NCBI RefSeq assembly: GCF_003173055.1
Contig: NZ_QGLF01000002.1
Location: forward strand, 806,322 to 870,321
Direction of reading: 5' to 3'
Length of the DNA: 64,000 nucleotides
Source of the DNA: Zavarzinia compransoris
GTDB lineage: Bacteria; Pseudomonadota; Alphaproteobacteria; Zavarziniales; Zavarziniaceae
Below are positions 52,228-60,765 of the stretch, one piece after another. The stretch's first letter is position 1; each line of letters begins with the position of its first letter. The notes under the pieces are model-generated. The model had not been told where the DNA came from, did no database searches, and was given only the letters and a program-made list of their open reading frames with translations. The translations under genes and the position numbers were made by a program.

Positions 52228-53808
52228 TCAGAAGTCCAGGGCTTGGGCCTGCTTGACCTGCGAGATGGCGCGCACCTTCTCGACCACGCTGGCCGGGATC
52301 GATTCGTCCACCGAGACGAGGCAGATCGCCTCTTCGCCCGCGATCTTCCGGCCGAGGTTGAAGGTGGCGATATTGAGGCCGGCATCGCCGAGGATGGTGC
52401 CCAGGGCGCCGATGAAGCCCGGCTTGTCCTCGTTGGTCACATAGAGCATGTGCGGGGTGATCTCGGCCTCGACCGTGATGCCCTTGATCGAGACGATGCG
52501 GGGCTGGCTGTCGGCAAACAGGGTGCCGGCGACCGAGCGGGTCTTGCCGTCCATCTCGACGATGATGCGCATCAGGGTCTGGTAGTCGCCGGCGACTTCG
52601 AGCTTGGTGTCGGCGACGGCGATGTTGCGCTCCTTGGCCACCACCGGCGCATTGACCATGTTGACCGAGGACATGATCGGCCCGAGCAGGCCCTGGAGGG
52701 CGATGGCGGTCAGCGGGCGGGTGTTCAGCCTGGCGGCATGGCCTTCGTATTCGATCGTCACCTTGCGGATGCCGACCTCGGCCGAGAGCTTGCCGGCCAG
52801 GGCGCCGAGCTGGGCCGCCAGGGTCATATAGGGGCGCAGCCGCGGCGCTTCTTCCGCCGTGACCGAGGGCATGTTGAGGGCGTTGGAGACCGCGCCGTCG
52901 ATCAGATAGGCCGACATCTGCTCGGCGACCTGAAGGGCGACATTCTCCTGCGCTTCAGTGGTCGAGGCGCCGAGATGCGGGGTGCAGACCACTTTCTCAT
53001 GGCCGAACAGGATGTTTTCCTTGGCCGGCTCCACCGCGAAGACGTCGAGGGCGGCGCCGCCCACCTTGCCCGAATTGAGCGCGGCCAGCAGGTCTTCCTC
53101 GACGATCAGGCCGCCGCGGGCGCAATTGATGATGCGGACGCCGTCCTTCATCTTGGCGATCGAAGCCGCGTTGATGATGTTGCGGGTGCCGTCGGTCAGC
53201 GGGGTGTGCAGGGTGATGAAGTCGGCGCGGGCGAACAATTCGTCGAGTTCGACCTTGACCACGCCGATCTCGACCGCCCGTTCCGGGGTCAGGAACGGGT
53301 CATAGGCGACGACCTGCATCTTCAGGCCCTGGGCCCGGTCGGCCACGATCGAGCCGATGTTGCCGGCGCCGATCAGGCCGAGGGTCTTGGCGTAAAGCTC
53401 GACGCCCATGAAGCGGTTCTTTTCCCACTTGCCGGCATGGGTCGAGGCGCTGGCGGCCGGAATGTCGCGGGCGACGGCGAACATCATGGCGATGGCATGT
53501 TCGGCGGTGGTGATCGAATTGCCGAACGGCGTGTTCATGACCACGACGCCGCGCGCGGTGGCGGCCGGAATATCGACATTGTCGACGCCGATGCCGGCGC
53601 GGCCGACGACCTTGAGATTGGTCGCGGCGGCCAGCACATCGGCCGTCACCTTGGTCGCCGAGCGGATGGCGAGACCGTCGTACTGGCCGATGATGGCGAT
53701 CAGCTCGTCCTTCTTCAGGCCGGTCTTGACGTCGACCTCGACGCCGCGGTCGCGGAAGATCTGGGCGGCGGCGGGGCTGAGTTCGTCGGAAATGAGAACC
53801 TTGGGCAT
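52228..53808 (-). CDS. serA: D-3-phosphoglycerate dehydrogenase SerA
   Basis: 526 residues, the long form with an intervening domain and a C-terminal ACT domain. NAD-binding GLIGAGNIGSIVADRA and the catalytic His in CTPHLGASTTEAQ are clear. The ACT domain (about 455-526) includes MLYVTNEDKPGFIGALG and probably binds serine for feedback control. It catalyses the first step of serine synthesis. It follows serC in the same direction with a 120-base gap and has an AAGG site 7 bases before the ATG. Confidence 0.96.
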   Translation of the reverse strand: MPKVLISDELSPAAAQIFRDRGVEVDVKTGLKKDELIAIIGQYDGLAIRSATKVTADVLAAATNLKVVGRAGIGVDNVDIPAATARGVVVMNTPFGNSITTAEHAIAMMFAVARDIPAASASTHAGKWEKNRFMGVELYAKTLGLIGAGNIGSIVADRAQGLKMQVVAYDPFLTPERAVEIGVVKVELDELFARADFITLHTPLTDGTRNIINAASIAKMKDGVRIINCARGGLIVEEDLLAALNSGKVGGAALDVFAVEPAKENILFGHEKVVCTPHLGASTTEAQENVALQVAEQMSAYLIDGAVSNALNMPSVTAEEAPRLRPYMTLAAQLGALAGKLSAEVGIRKVTIEYEGHAARLNTRPLTAIALQGLLGPIMSSVNMVNAPVVAKERNIAVADTKLEVAGDYQTLMRIIVEMDGKTRSVAGTLFADSQPRIVSIKGITVEAEITPHMLYVTNEDKPGFIGALGTILGDAGLNIATFNLGRKIAGEEAICLVSVDESIPASVVEKVRAISQVKQAQALDF

Positions 53809-53928
53809 GGGGGCACCTTAAGGAGGTTCGTCGTCCCGGAAGCGGGCCGGGATGGCAGGGAAGATCGTTTAAGCGGGAAGATCGGTTAAGCGGGGGCCCC
53901 GGCGGCGAGCGCCGGGGGGAGACGCAGA

Positions 53929-55113
53929 TCAGGCGGCGACCGAAAGCTCGGCCTTCACCGTCGCATAGGCCCAGTCGAGCCAGGGCAGCAGGGCCTCGAG
54001 GTCGGACGCCTCGACCGTGGCGCCGGCCCAGATGCGCAAGCCCGGGGGGGCATCGCGATAGGCGCCGATGTCATAGGCGACGCCTTCTTTCTCGAGCAGG
54101 TCGGCCAGCTTCTTGGCGACCGCGGCCTTGCCGTCCTCGTTCAGGCCCTCGACCCAGGGGTCGACGACCTTGAGGCAGACCGAGGTGCAGGAGCGGATGG
54201 CCTTGTCTTCCGCCAGGAAGCCGGCCCAGGCGCTGTTCTCGACCCAGGCTTCGATGAGGGCGAGATTGCCTTCGGAGCGGGCGATCAGCCCGTCCAGCCC
54301 GCCGACCGAAGCGGCCCAGCCGAGGGCATCGAGATAATCCTCGACGCAGAGCATGGACGGGGTGTTGATCGTCTCGCCCTTGAAGATGCCTTCGGTCAGC
54401 TTGCCGCCCGACGCCATGCGGAAAATCTTGGGCAGCGGCCAGGCCGGGGTATAGGTGACCAGCCGTTCGACCGCGCGGGGCGAGAGGATGATCATGCCGT
54501 GCGCCGCTTCGCCGCCCAGCACCTTCTGCCAGGAGAAGGTGGTGACGTCGAGCTTCGACCAGGGCAGGTCCATGGCGAAGGCGGCCGAGGTCGCGTCGCA
54601 GATGGTGATGCCTTCGCGATCGTCGGCGATCCAGTCCGCATGCGGCACGCGCACGCCGGAGGTGGTGCCGTTCCAGGTGAAGACCACGTCGCGGGTCTTG
54701 TCGGCCTGGAACAGGTCCGGGATCTCGCCATAGCCGGATTCGAACTTGCGGACGTCCTTCAGCTTCAGCTGCTTCACGACGTCGTTCACCCAGCCGGCGC
54801 CGAAGCTCTCCCAGGCCAGCATGTCGATGCCGCGGGCGCCCAGCATCGACCACAGCGCCATTTCGACGGCGCCGGTATCGGAGGCGGGCACGATGCCGAT
54901 GCGGTAATCCGCCGGCACCTTCAGGATCGCGCGGGTGTCTTCGATCACCTTCAGGAGCTTGGCCTTGCCGGGCTTCGAGCGATGCGAGCGGCCGATCAGG
55001 GCGTCATTGAGGGCGGCGGTGGTCCAGCCGGGGCGCTTGGCGCAGGGGCCCGAGGAGAACAGGGGCGTGGCGGGACGAGTAGCAGGCGCGGGACAAGTAG
55101 CAGGCTTTGTCAT
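53929..55113 (-). CDS. serC: Phosphoserine aminotransferase SerC
   Basis: 394 residues from ATG 55113. PLP binds Lys197 in [12 protein letters not shown]. The sequence follows the alphaproteobacterial SerC type ([26 protein letters not shown]). It converts 3-phosphohydroxypyruvate to phosphoserine and lies upstream of serA. The leader carries two hairpins, one covering the ribosome binding site. Confidence 0.95.
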   Translation of the reverse strand: MTKPATCPAPATRPATPLFSSGPCAKRPGWTTAALNDALIGRSHRSKPGKAKLLKVIEDTRAILKVPADYRIGIVPASDTGAVEMALWSMLGARGIDMLAWESFGAGWVNDVVKQLKLKDVRKFESGYGEIPDLFQADKTRDVVFTWNGTTSGVRVPHADWIADDREGITICDATSAAFAMDLPWSKLDVTTFSWQKVLGGEAAHGMIILSPRAVERLVTYTPAWPLPKIFRMASGGKLTEGIFKGETINTPSMLCVEDYLDALGWAASVGGLDGLIARSEGNLALIEAWVENSAWAGFLAEDKAIRSCTSVCLKVVDPWVEGLNEDGKAAVAKKLADLLEKEGVAYDIGAYRDAPPGLRIWAGATVEASDLEALLPWLDWAYATVKAELSVAA

Positions 55114-55166
55114 CTTTGGCCTTATCCTTCCAGATAAGCTGCGTCCCGGTGGGGGGACGTGACCCG
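55114..55166 (-). ncRNA. Candidate serC leader RNA
   Basis: Read on the minus strand, the roughly 53-base leader has hairpin CGTCCC/GGGACG (within 55141-55160) and hairpin CTTATC-TGGAAG-GATAAG (55121-55138), whose 3' side overlaps the AAGGAT ribosome site. The arrangement and the gene downstream match the alphaproteobacterial serC RNA motif. It probably controls serC expression; the ligand or trigger is unknown. Confidence 0.6.
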
Positions 55167-55172
55167 CCCGCG

Positions 55173-55200
55173 ACATTATCCATCGGCGTTCTCAAGTCAA
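55173..55200 (-). promoter_or_regulatory. Sigma-70-type promoter for serC-serA
   Basis: On the minus strand TTGACT (55195-55200) and TAATGT (55173-55178) are separated by 16 bases. The predicted start near 55166 gives a leader of about 53 bases. Confidence 0.65.
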
Positions 55201-55294
55201 TGTGCGAATTCGGCGAGGCAGCCATTTTCGCTTGTACCCCCTCTGGCCTGCGCTCAAGATGACGTGAAGGTGACAGTTCGAGGGCAGGGAACGC

Positions 55295-55681
55295 ATGGAC
55301 CAGGGCGTGATCGCGTGGTTGCCGGGCAGCGGGAAGGGCGGCTCGGCCGACGGCAATGCCCCGGTTTCCGCGCCCCGGCGGATCTTCTTCGACCGCCGCG
55401 AACTCGACACCATCCTCGGCCTTTATGGCCGCATGGTCGCCGCTGGCGAATGGCGCGACTACGCCATGGCCGACGGGGTGGAGGTCGCGGTTTTCGCCGT
55501 GCACCGCCGGTCCTCGGAACAGCCGCTGTACCGGATCGAGAAACGCCCGGCGCTTGCCCGGAAGCAGGGCGCCTATGCGGTGGTCGCCGCCGGCGGCCGG
55601 GTCTTGAAACGCGGCCACGATCTCGGCACCGTTCTTGCCGTCCTCGAAAGAAAGCTGGTGAAGCTCGTCGAGGGCGACTGA
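55295..55681 (+). CDS. DUF2794 family protein
   Basis: 128 residues, function unknown, restricted largely to alphaproteobacteria. Recognisable segments are FFDRRELDTILGLYGRMVA, EWRDYAM and the basic C-terminal LVLERK-like VLERKLVKLVEGD. It is divergent from serC and precedes the methyltransferase gene by 19 bases. Confidence 0.82.
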   Translation: MDQGVIAWLPGSGKGGSADGNAPVSAPRRIFFDRRELDTILGLYGRMVAAGEWRDYAMADGVEVAVFAVHRRSSEQPLYRIEKRPALARKQGAYAVVAAGGRVLKRGHDLGTVLAVLERKLVKLVEGD

Positions 55682-55700
55682 TTCTCGGGGAGGGTGCGTC

Positions 55701-56321
55701 TTGGGCTTCTACGAACGGCACATCGTGCCGCATATCATCAATTGCGCCTGCGGCACCAAGCCGATCCGCCACCAGCGGCGCAAGGTCGTGCCGCTGGCGC
55801 GCGGCACCGTGCTCGAGATCGGCATCGGCACCGGCCTCAACCTGCCCCATTACGATGCGGCCAAGGTCGACAAGGTGATCGGCCTCGATCCGTCCGAAAC
55901 CTCGTGGAAGATCGCCGGCGCCCGCGCCGCCCGCCTGCCCTTTCCGGTCGAATTCATCGGCCTGCCGGGCGAGCGCATCCCGCTGCCCGATGCCTCGGTC
56001 GATACGGTGCTCGTCACCTATAGTCTGTGCACGATCCCGGATCCGGTCCCGGCGCTGGCCGGCATGCGCCGGGTGCTGCGCCCCGACGGGCGGTTGATCT
56101 TCTGCGAGCATGGCGCGGCGCCCGACGCCGGGGTGCGGCGCTGGCAGGAAAGGATCAATCCGGTCTGGAAGACATTGTTCGGCGGCTGCAACCTGCACCG
56201 GCCGATCCCCGACCTGTTGCAGGCCGGGGGCTTTCAGGCGGAGAGGGTGGAGACAATGTATCTGCCGGGCATGCCCCGGGTGGCGGGCTTCAACTACTGG
56301 GGCACGGCCGTTCCCGCCTGA
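55701..56321 (+). CDS. Class I SAM-dependent methyltransferase
   Basis: 206 residues from TTG 55701, with GGGAGGG upstream. SAM motif I is VLEIGIGTGLNLPHY, and motif post-I is IGLDPSE. The middle has VLVTYSLCTIPDP, a pattern of the UbiE/METTL7-like group. The N-terminal FYERHIVPHIINCACG stretch is typical of this family, whose substrates are uncertain (small thiols or lipids for relatives). Confidence 0.85.
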   Translation: MGFYERHIVPHIINCACGTKPIRHQRRKVVPLARGTVLEIGIGTGLNLPHYDAAKVDKVIGLDPSETSWKIAGARAARLPFPVEFIGLPGERIPLPDASVDTVLVTYSLCTIPDPVPALAGMRRVLRPDGRLIFCEHGAAPDAGVRRWQERINPVWKTLFGGCNLHRPIPDLLQAGGFQAERVETMYLPGMPRVAGFNYWGTAVPA

Positions 56322-56340
56322 GCGCGGGGGGCAGGCGCGG

Positions 56341-56625
56341 TCAGATGTCGCGGTAAAGCTGGACCCGGGTCGCGCGCAGGCCGGGCAGGCCGTGGCTTTC
56401 GATCGCCCGCTGCCAGGACAGGAATTCCTCGACCGACAGGGAATAGCGGCCGCAGGCTTCCTCCAGCGTGATCAGGCCGCCGCGGACGGCGGCGACGACC
56501 ATCGCCTTGCGCCTGATGACCCAGCGGCGGGTGTCCGGCGGCGGCAGGTCTTCCAGGCGAAGGCCACGACCGTCCGTTCCGAACAGGCCGTCCGCCAGTT
56601 CGTGGATGGGACTACGTTCGTTCAC
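56341..56625 (-). CDS. sciP: CtrA inhibitor SciP (DUF1153)
   Basis: 94 residues from GTG 56625. The diagnostic core LPPPDTRRWVIRRKAMVVAA, followed by GGLITLEEACGRYSLSVEEF and SWQRAIESHGLPGLRATRVQ, identifies SciP, which binds CtrA target promoters and blocks activation in G1. It is next to flagellar genes, a class commonly under CtrA control in this group of bacteria. Confidence 0.94.
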   Translation of the reverse strand: MNERSPIHELADGLFGTDGRGLRLEDLPPPDTRRWVIRRKAMVVAAVRGGLITLEEACGRYSLSVEEFLSWQRAIESHGLPGLRATRVQLYRDI

Positions 56626-56708
56626 TGTTGCTCCTGATGCCGGCGCGAGGGGAGCCGGCTTGTGGAGCGGATGGTAGCGGCGCCGGGTTAACAGCGGCCT
56701 AAAGCACC

Positions 56709-57368
56709 TCAGCCGTAAATCCCGCTGACCTTGTCGAGCGCGGCACTGCCGTTCTTGGTGATCAGGTTGATGATGCCATCGCTGGTTTCAACGCCGGTCA
56801 CGGTCGAGACCGTGCCGATCGTGGTCGCGACCGATTTTCCGTTTTTATCGACGGCGGTGGCCCGCAAAGTATAGCTGCCGGCGGCGACCTCGTTGCCGGC
56901 GTCGGTCTTGCCGTCCCAGGTCAGCGACTTGCCGCTGCCCGATTCGGTGCTGGTCAGGGTGCGCACCACACTGCCCTTGGCATCCAGCACCTGCAGCACG
57001 GTGGTCACCGCCGTGCCGTCGTTGCCGTAGCGCCAGGTGACCGGCGTGCTGCCGTCGAAGGCGGCGGTCGGCGTATCCACCACCACCTGCTTGCCGATAT
57101 AGGACACCGCATTGGTGGTGGTCGCCCCCTGCAGGACCGACAGCATGGAACTGAGGGTGTTGTTGGTGTTGATCGACTGCTCCACCTGGCTGAACTGCAC
57201 CAGCTGGCTGGTGAATTCGTTGGAATTCATCGGGTCCAGCGGGTCCTGGTTCTGCAACTGGGTGGTCAGCAGGGTGAGGAAGGACGAGAAGTTCTTGGCC
57301 AAGGTCGCGCTGGCATTGGCGGTCGAGGCGGTCGCGGCCGTGCCGGCGGTCGGGGAGACGGTGGTCAT
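56709..57368 (-). CDS. flgD: Flagellar hook assembly protein FlgD
   Basis: 219 residues. The N-terminal FLTLLTTQLQNQDPLDPMNS followed by NEFTSQLVQFSQVEQ is the FlgD signature. The C-terminal region has the FlgD Ig and tudor-like parts (TWRYGNDGTAVT, LTWDGKTDAGNEVAAGSYTL). It scaffolds hook growth and is shed after completion. It lies 18 bases downstream of fliK. Confidence 0.94.
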   Translation of the reverse strand: MTTVSPTAGTAATASTANASATLAKNFSSFLTLLTTQLQNQDPLDPMNSNEFTSQLVQFSQVEQSINTNNTLSSMLSVLQGATTTNAVSYIGKQVVVDTPTAAFDGSTPVTWRYGNDGTAVTTVLQVLDAKGSVVRTLTSTESGSGKSLTWDGKTDAGNEVAAGSYTLRATAVDKNGKSVATTIGTVSTVTGVETSDGIINLITKNGSAALDKVSGIYG

Positions 57369-57386
57369 GAGCCTTGATCCTTCAGG

Positions 57387-57983
57387 TCAGACGGCAATGT
57401 CGATGGCGCGGCTGCGCGTCCCCGCCGGCGGGCGGGGGGTGACGGTATCGAGCGCGGCCAGGCCGCCGCCGGCGCCGAGGCGGCTGCGCTGGCGCCGGGC
57501 CTGATGCTGGCCGTCGCCGGCCTGCTGGCCCTGGTTGCCGCCCTCGCCGTCGCGCAGCGTGAAATTCAGCGTCGAGGGATCGGCATTCAGCCCCTGGCCG
57601 CCCAGGACGCGGGCCAGTTCCGCCCGGTCGCGCTGCAACAGGCCCAGGGTTTCCGGCCGCTCGGCCTGGATATGGGCGCTGACCTTGCCGTCCTCGGCGA
57701 TATGGAGGCGGATGTCGATGCGGCCCAGTTCATCCGGGGAAAGCGAAATCTCGAACACATCCTCGCCCTCGGCGGCATGGCGGGCGATGGACAGGCCCAG
57801 CGCTTCCGGCTCCAGCGGCACCGGGGCCGGGCGCGGGGCGGCGGCATGGGCGGCGGGGGCGACGGCTTGTTGGGTCTGGGTCGGCGCGGCCCCGGCCGGG
57901 GCGGCCGCGGGGGGCATGTCGGGGGCTGCTTCGGGCTTGGCCTCGGGCGCGGGGGGGGGCGGCATCGGCGGCGAGGCCGGCAT
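57387..57983 (-). CDS. fliK: Flagellar hook-length control protein FliK, C-terminal part
   Basis: The substrate-specificity-switch domain of FliK is in this frame: VFEISLSPDELGRIDIRLHI, then GKVSAHIQAERPETLGLLQRD and LARVLGGQGLNADPSTLNF. It should be continuous with the upstream Ala/Pro-rich half encoded in a different frame up to 58530. The two frames meet at a run of nine G on the plus strand (57951-57959). The apparent start at 57983 is probably not a true start. Confidence 0.75.
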   Translation of the reverse strand: MPASPPMPPPPAPEAKPEAAPDMPPAAAPAGAAPTQTQQAVAPAAHAAAPRPAPVPLEPEALGLSIARHAAEGEDVFEISLSPDELGRIDIRLHIAEDGKVSAHIQAERPETLGLLQRDRAELARVLGGQGLNADPSTLNFTLRDGEGGNQGQQAGDGQHQARRQRSRLGAGGGLAALDTVTPRPPAGTRSRAIDIAV

Positions 57984-58530
57984 CCGCGGCCGCCGTGGCG
58001 GCGGGCGGGGTATCCGCCAGCACCGCGGCGCCCCGGGCGGCGGCCTTGCCGGCCTTCTCGACCGCCGCGGCTTCGGCCGGGGTCGGGGCGGCGGCGGCCG
58101 GTTCCGCGGCGTCCGGCGCCGGGGGGCTGTCCTTCGGCTCGGGCCTGGCGGTCGCCGGCGCGGTCAGGCCGGCGATCAGCCCGGCCATGACCGCGCTCGG
58201 ATCGACGGGGGTTTCCGTCTCGGCCGCTGCCGGTTTGGCCTCGCCCTCGGCGGCAGCATCGCCGGTCTCGGCCGGATGGGCGGGGAAGAAGCCGTTGCGG
58301 TCGAACGCGGCGGCGGCGACCGCTGCGGGTTGGGCCGTACCCTCGGCGGCGGCGGGAGCGCCGGTCTCGGCCGGGGGGGCGGGGAAAAGGCCGTTGCGGT
58401 CCAGCGCGCCCGCCGCCTGCACCGCTTGGTCGAGCTGGCGGGCGAAGGCATCGTCGTCGCCGGTCGGCGTCGCCTGCGCGATGGCGGCGGCGGCGGTCGA
58501 GGCGGCGGTGATCAGGCTGGCGGCATCCAT
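57730..58530 (-). CDS. fliK: FliK N-terminal part, different frame from the C-terminal part
   Basis: Starting at ATG 58530 (MDAASLITAAS), this frame encodes the Ala/Pro-rich N-terminal half typical of FliK, including a near-duplicate pair ALDRNGLFPAPPAETG and AFDRNGFFPAHPAETG. Past about 57951 the frame becomes Arg- and Pro-rich noise, while the real FliK C-terminus continues in the other frame. A single-base loss in the nine-C coding-strand tract (C9 to C8) would join them. Sequencing error, phase variation or true disruption cannot be told apart here. Confidence 0.65.
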   Translation of the reverse strand: MDAASLITAASTAAAAIAQATPTGDDDAFARQLDQAVQAAGALDRNGLFPAPPAETGAPAAAEGTAQPAAVAAAAFDRNGFFPAHPAETGDAAAEGEAKPAAAETETPVDPSAVMAGLIAGLTAPATARPEPKDSPPAPDAAEPAAAAPTPAEAAAVEKAGKAAARGAAVLADTPPAATAAADAGLAADAAPPRARGQARSSPRHAPRGRPGRGRADPDPTSRRPRRPCRRPAPGPGAAGAGSAGPVHRPPCRRGRGCVRDFAFPG

Positions 58531-58703
58531 GGGCAAGGTCCGGCGGGCGATAAATCCGCTACCGCCCTTGCAGGGATCGGGCCAGTGCGCCGAAGCCGCG
58601 GATTCCGGGGCTTCGGCCCCGGCCCCGAGGATTGGCGCGGCCGCAACCCGGCAATTCCTTCCCGTCGCTTGTCCCTTTCTGCCGGGCCGACTATGGTCCG
58701 GCC

Positions 58704-59861
58704 ATGATCGACCGTGCCGACCTCGACCGCCTGCTGACCCCCGCCCCGGAGGATGACCTGCCCCCCGGGGCGCGGGTCGTCGTCGCCATGTCGGGCGGGG
58801 TCGATTCCTCGGTCACCGCCGCCTTGATGCAGGCGCGCGGCTATGATGTCGTCGGCATCACCCTCCAGCTTTACGACCAGGGCGCCGCGGCCGGCCGGAA
58901 GGGCGCATGCTGTGCCGGCCTCGATATCCGCGATGCCCGCCGGGTTTCGGAAAAGCTGGGCATTCCCCATTTCGTGCTCGATTACGAACAGGCGTTCCGC
59001 GCCAATGTGATCGAACCCTTCGTCGACGCCTATCTGGCGGGCGAGACGCCGGTGCCCTGTGTCCGCTGCAATCAGACGGTGAAGTTCCGCGATCTTCTGG
59101 GTGCTGCCCGCGACCTCGGCGCCGCCGCCATGGCCACCGGCCATTACGTGCGCCGGGTGACCACGCCTGCGGGGCCGGAACTGCACCGCGGCCGCGATCC
59201 CAACCGGGACCAGAGCTATTTCCTGTTCGCGACCACCAAGGCGGAACTCGATTTCCTGCGTTTCCCCCTCGGCGGGCTGGAAAAGCCGGCGGTCCGGGCG
59301 CTGGCCGCCCATTTCGGCCTGGAGGTCGCGGAAAAGCCCGACAGCCAGGACATCTGCTTCGTGCCCTCCGGCAAATATGCCGCCGTGGTCGAGAAACTCC
59401 GCCCCGGGGCGGCCGATCCGGGCGAGATCGTCGATATGGACGGGCGGGTGCTGGGCCGCCACGCGGGCGTCATTTCCTATACGGTCGGGCAGCGCAAGGG
59501 CCTCGGCATCGGCGGCGGCGCCATGCCGGACAATATGCCCCTCTATGTCGTCCGCCTGGAGCCGGAGACGCGGCGGGTGGTGGTCGGCCCGCGGGAGGCG
59601 CTGGCCCGGCGCGAGATCGCGGTCACCGACCTCAACTGGATCGGCCCGGGCGGCACGGCCGCCTCCACCCCGGCGCTGGCCCGCATCCGTTCGGCCCGGG
59701 CGCCGGTGCCGGCGGCGCTGCGCGTGGCCGGCGGCGGTGCCACCGTCGTTCTGGCCGAACCGGAATATGGTGTCGCCCCCGGCCAGGCTTGCGTTCTCTA
59801 TGATGCCGCCGAGCCGGACCGGGTGCTGGGCGGCGGCTGGATTCGCCGCGCCGAGACTTGA
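58704..59861 (+). CDS. mnmA: tRNA-specific 2-thiouridylase MnmA
   Basis: 385 residues. The PP-loop [17 protein letters not shown] starts at about residue 25. The catalytic Cys region is [13 protein letters not shown], and the second Cys lies in [12 protein letters not shown]. It thiolates U34 of Lys, Glu and Gln tRNAs with sulfur relayed from a cysteine desulfurase. ATG 58704 is taken as start, with no upstream in-frame alternative of note. Its downstream neighbour is a tRNA gene. Confidence 0.95.
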   Translation: MIDRADLDRLLTPAPEDDLPPGARVVVAMSGGVDSSVTAALMQARGYDVVGITLQLYDQGAAAGRKGACCAGLDIRDARRVSEKLGIPHFVLDYEQAFRANVIEPFVDAYLAGETPVPCVRCNQTVKFRDLLGAARDLGAAAMATGHYVRRVTTPAGPELHRGRDPNRDQSYFLFATTKAELDFLRFPLGGLEKPAVRALAAHFGLEVAEKPDSQDICFVPSGKYAAVVEKLRPGAADPGEIVDMDGRVLGRHAGVISYTVGQRKGLGIGGGAMPDNMPLYVVRLEPETRRVVVGPREALARREIAVTDLNWIGPGGTAASTPALARIRSARAPVPAALRVAGGGATVVLAEPEYGVAPGQACVLYDAAEPDRVLGGGWIRRAET

Positions 59862-59886
59862 CATGAATCATCAGGTCGCCTATACG
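59858..59886 (+). promoter_or_regulatory. Near-consensus promoter for tRNA-Met
   Basis: TTGACA (59858-59863) and TATACG (59881-59886) are spaced by 17 bases and overlap the mnmA stop. The predicted start near 59893 leaves a short 5' leader before the tRNA at 59924. Confidence 0.8.
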
Positions 59887-59923
59887 AGCGGCCTCGCGGC
59901 GGCAAAGCCGTGGCGGCGCGTTG

Positions 59924-60000
59924 GGCGGAGTAGCTCAGCTGGTTAGAGCGGTGGAATCATAATCCATGTGTCGGGGGTTCAAATCCCTCCTCCGCTACCA
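59924..60000 (+). tRNA. tRNA-Met (CAT), elongator type
   Basis: A 77-base cloverleaf with encoded CCA. The acceptor GGCGGAG pairs with CTCCGCT, the D arm is GCTC/GAGC, and the anticodon loop ATCATAA (59956-59962) has CAT at 59958-59960. The T arm is GGGGG-TTCAAAT-CCCTC. The G1-C72-type acceptor start excludes an initiator; tRNA-Ile2, which also has CAT, cannot be wholly excluded but the overall sequence resembles alphaproteobacterial elongator Met. Confidence 0.9.
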
Positions 60001-60012
60001 ACGACCGCAATG

Positions 60013-60043
60013 AAAAGGGCGCCCCTTGAGGCGCCCTTTTTCG
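60013..60043 (+). terminator. Rho-independent terminator after tRNA-Met
   Basis: AAAAGGGCGCC (60013-60023) pairs with GGCGCCCTTTT (60030-60040) around a 6-base loop, running into a T tract. Confidence 0.9.
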
Positions 60044-60065
60044 TCTGGCTTGAGAGCGGGTCGCG

Positions 60066-60683
60066 TCAGAGCAGGGCGAAGGCGGCGAAGCCGGCGATCA
60101 CGATCACCGTGCCGCCGATCAGCACCTTGCCCTTGTGGCGGGCGATGACCGCCTTGGCCTGGGGCCCGAAGGCGTAGAACAGCCAGGCGACCAGCAGGAA
60201 ACGCGCCCCGCGGGTAAGGATGCTGGAGGCCGTGAAGACCCCGAGGTCGAGTTCGGCGACGCCGCTGGCGATGGTCACCAGCTTGAAGGGGATGGGGGTG
60301 AAGCCCTTGGCGATGATGATCCAGCCGCCCCATTCGGCGAAGCGGGCCTGGAAGGTGTGGAAAGCCTCTTCCAGGTGATAGAATTCGATCACCGCTTTCC
60401 CTGCGACCTCGTAGAGCCCATAGCCGATGGCATAGCCGCCCAACCCGCCCAGCACCGAGGCCACGGTGCAGACGGCGGCTGCCAGCCACACCCGGTCGCG
60501 CCGGGCGAGCACGACGGCGGCCAGGATCGGATCCGGCGGGATCGGGAAGAAGGAGGCTTCGGCAAAGGCGACCACGGCGAGCAGCCAGAGGCCATGGGGC
60601 CCCGAGGCCAGCGCCACCGCCTTGTCGAGCAGGGATTTCTTCTTCGGGGTCGGAACGGGGGACGCTTCGCTGTGACTGGCCAT
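60066..60683 (-). CDS. DedA/YqaA family membrane protein (VTT domain)
   Basis: 205 residues. The VTT (SNARE-associated) domain is recognisable: FAEASFFPIPPDPILAAVVL, then LGGLGGYAIGYGLYEVAGKA, with a reentrant helix segment, and IIIAKGFTPIPFKLVTIASG. Several membrane helices are present. Members transport or flip phospholipids or undecaprenyl phosphate. It lies 82 bases downstream of the serine acetyltransferase gene in the same direction, and there is no evidence it belongs to the encapsulin set. Confidence 0.87.
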   Translation of the reverse strand: MASHSEASPVPTPKKKSLLDKAVALASGPHGLWLLAVVAFAEASFFPIPPDPILAAVVLARRDRVWLAAAVCTVASVLGGLGGYAIGYGLYEVAGKAVIEFYHLEEAFHTFQARFAEWGGWIIIAKGFTPIPFKLVTIASGVAELDLGVFTASSILTRGARFLLVAWLFYAFGPQAKAVIARHKGKVLIGGTVIVIAGFAAFALL

Positions 60684-60765
60684 GGCGGTCCTGGCTGGGG
60701 CTTTCGGGCGGGAAAGCGCCCTGTATGACCGGAATAAGCCGAAAGGGCCAGCCCCGGTTCCCGCC

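Noticed and set aside
52102-53889. Plus-strand open frame of 595 codons opposite serA
   Set aside because: serA is complete on the other strand with clear motifs; the frame is an antisense shadow.
59924-60000. tRNA gene as an integration (att) site for a mobile island
   Set aside because: No integrase gene and no direct repeat of the tRNA 3' end was seen in the window; flanking genes are core genes.
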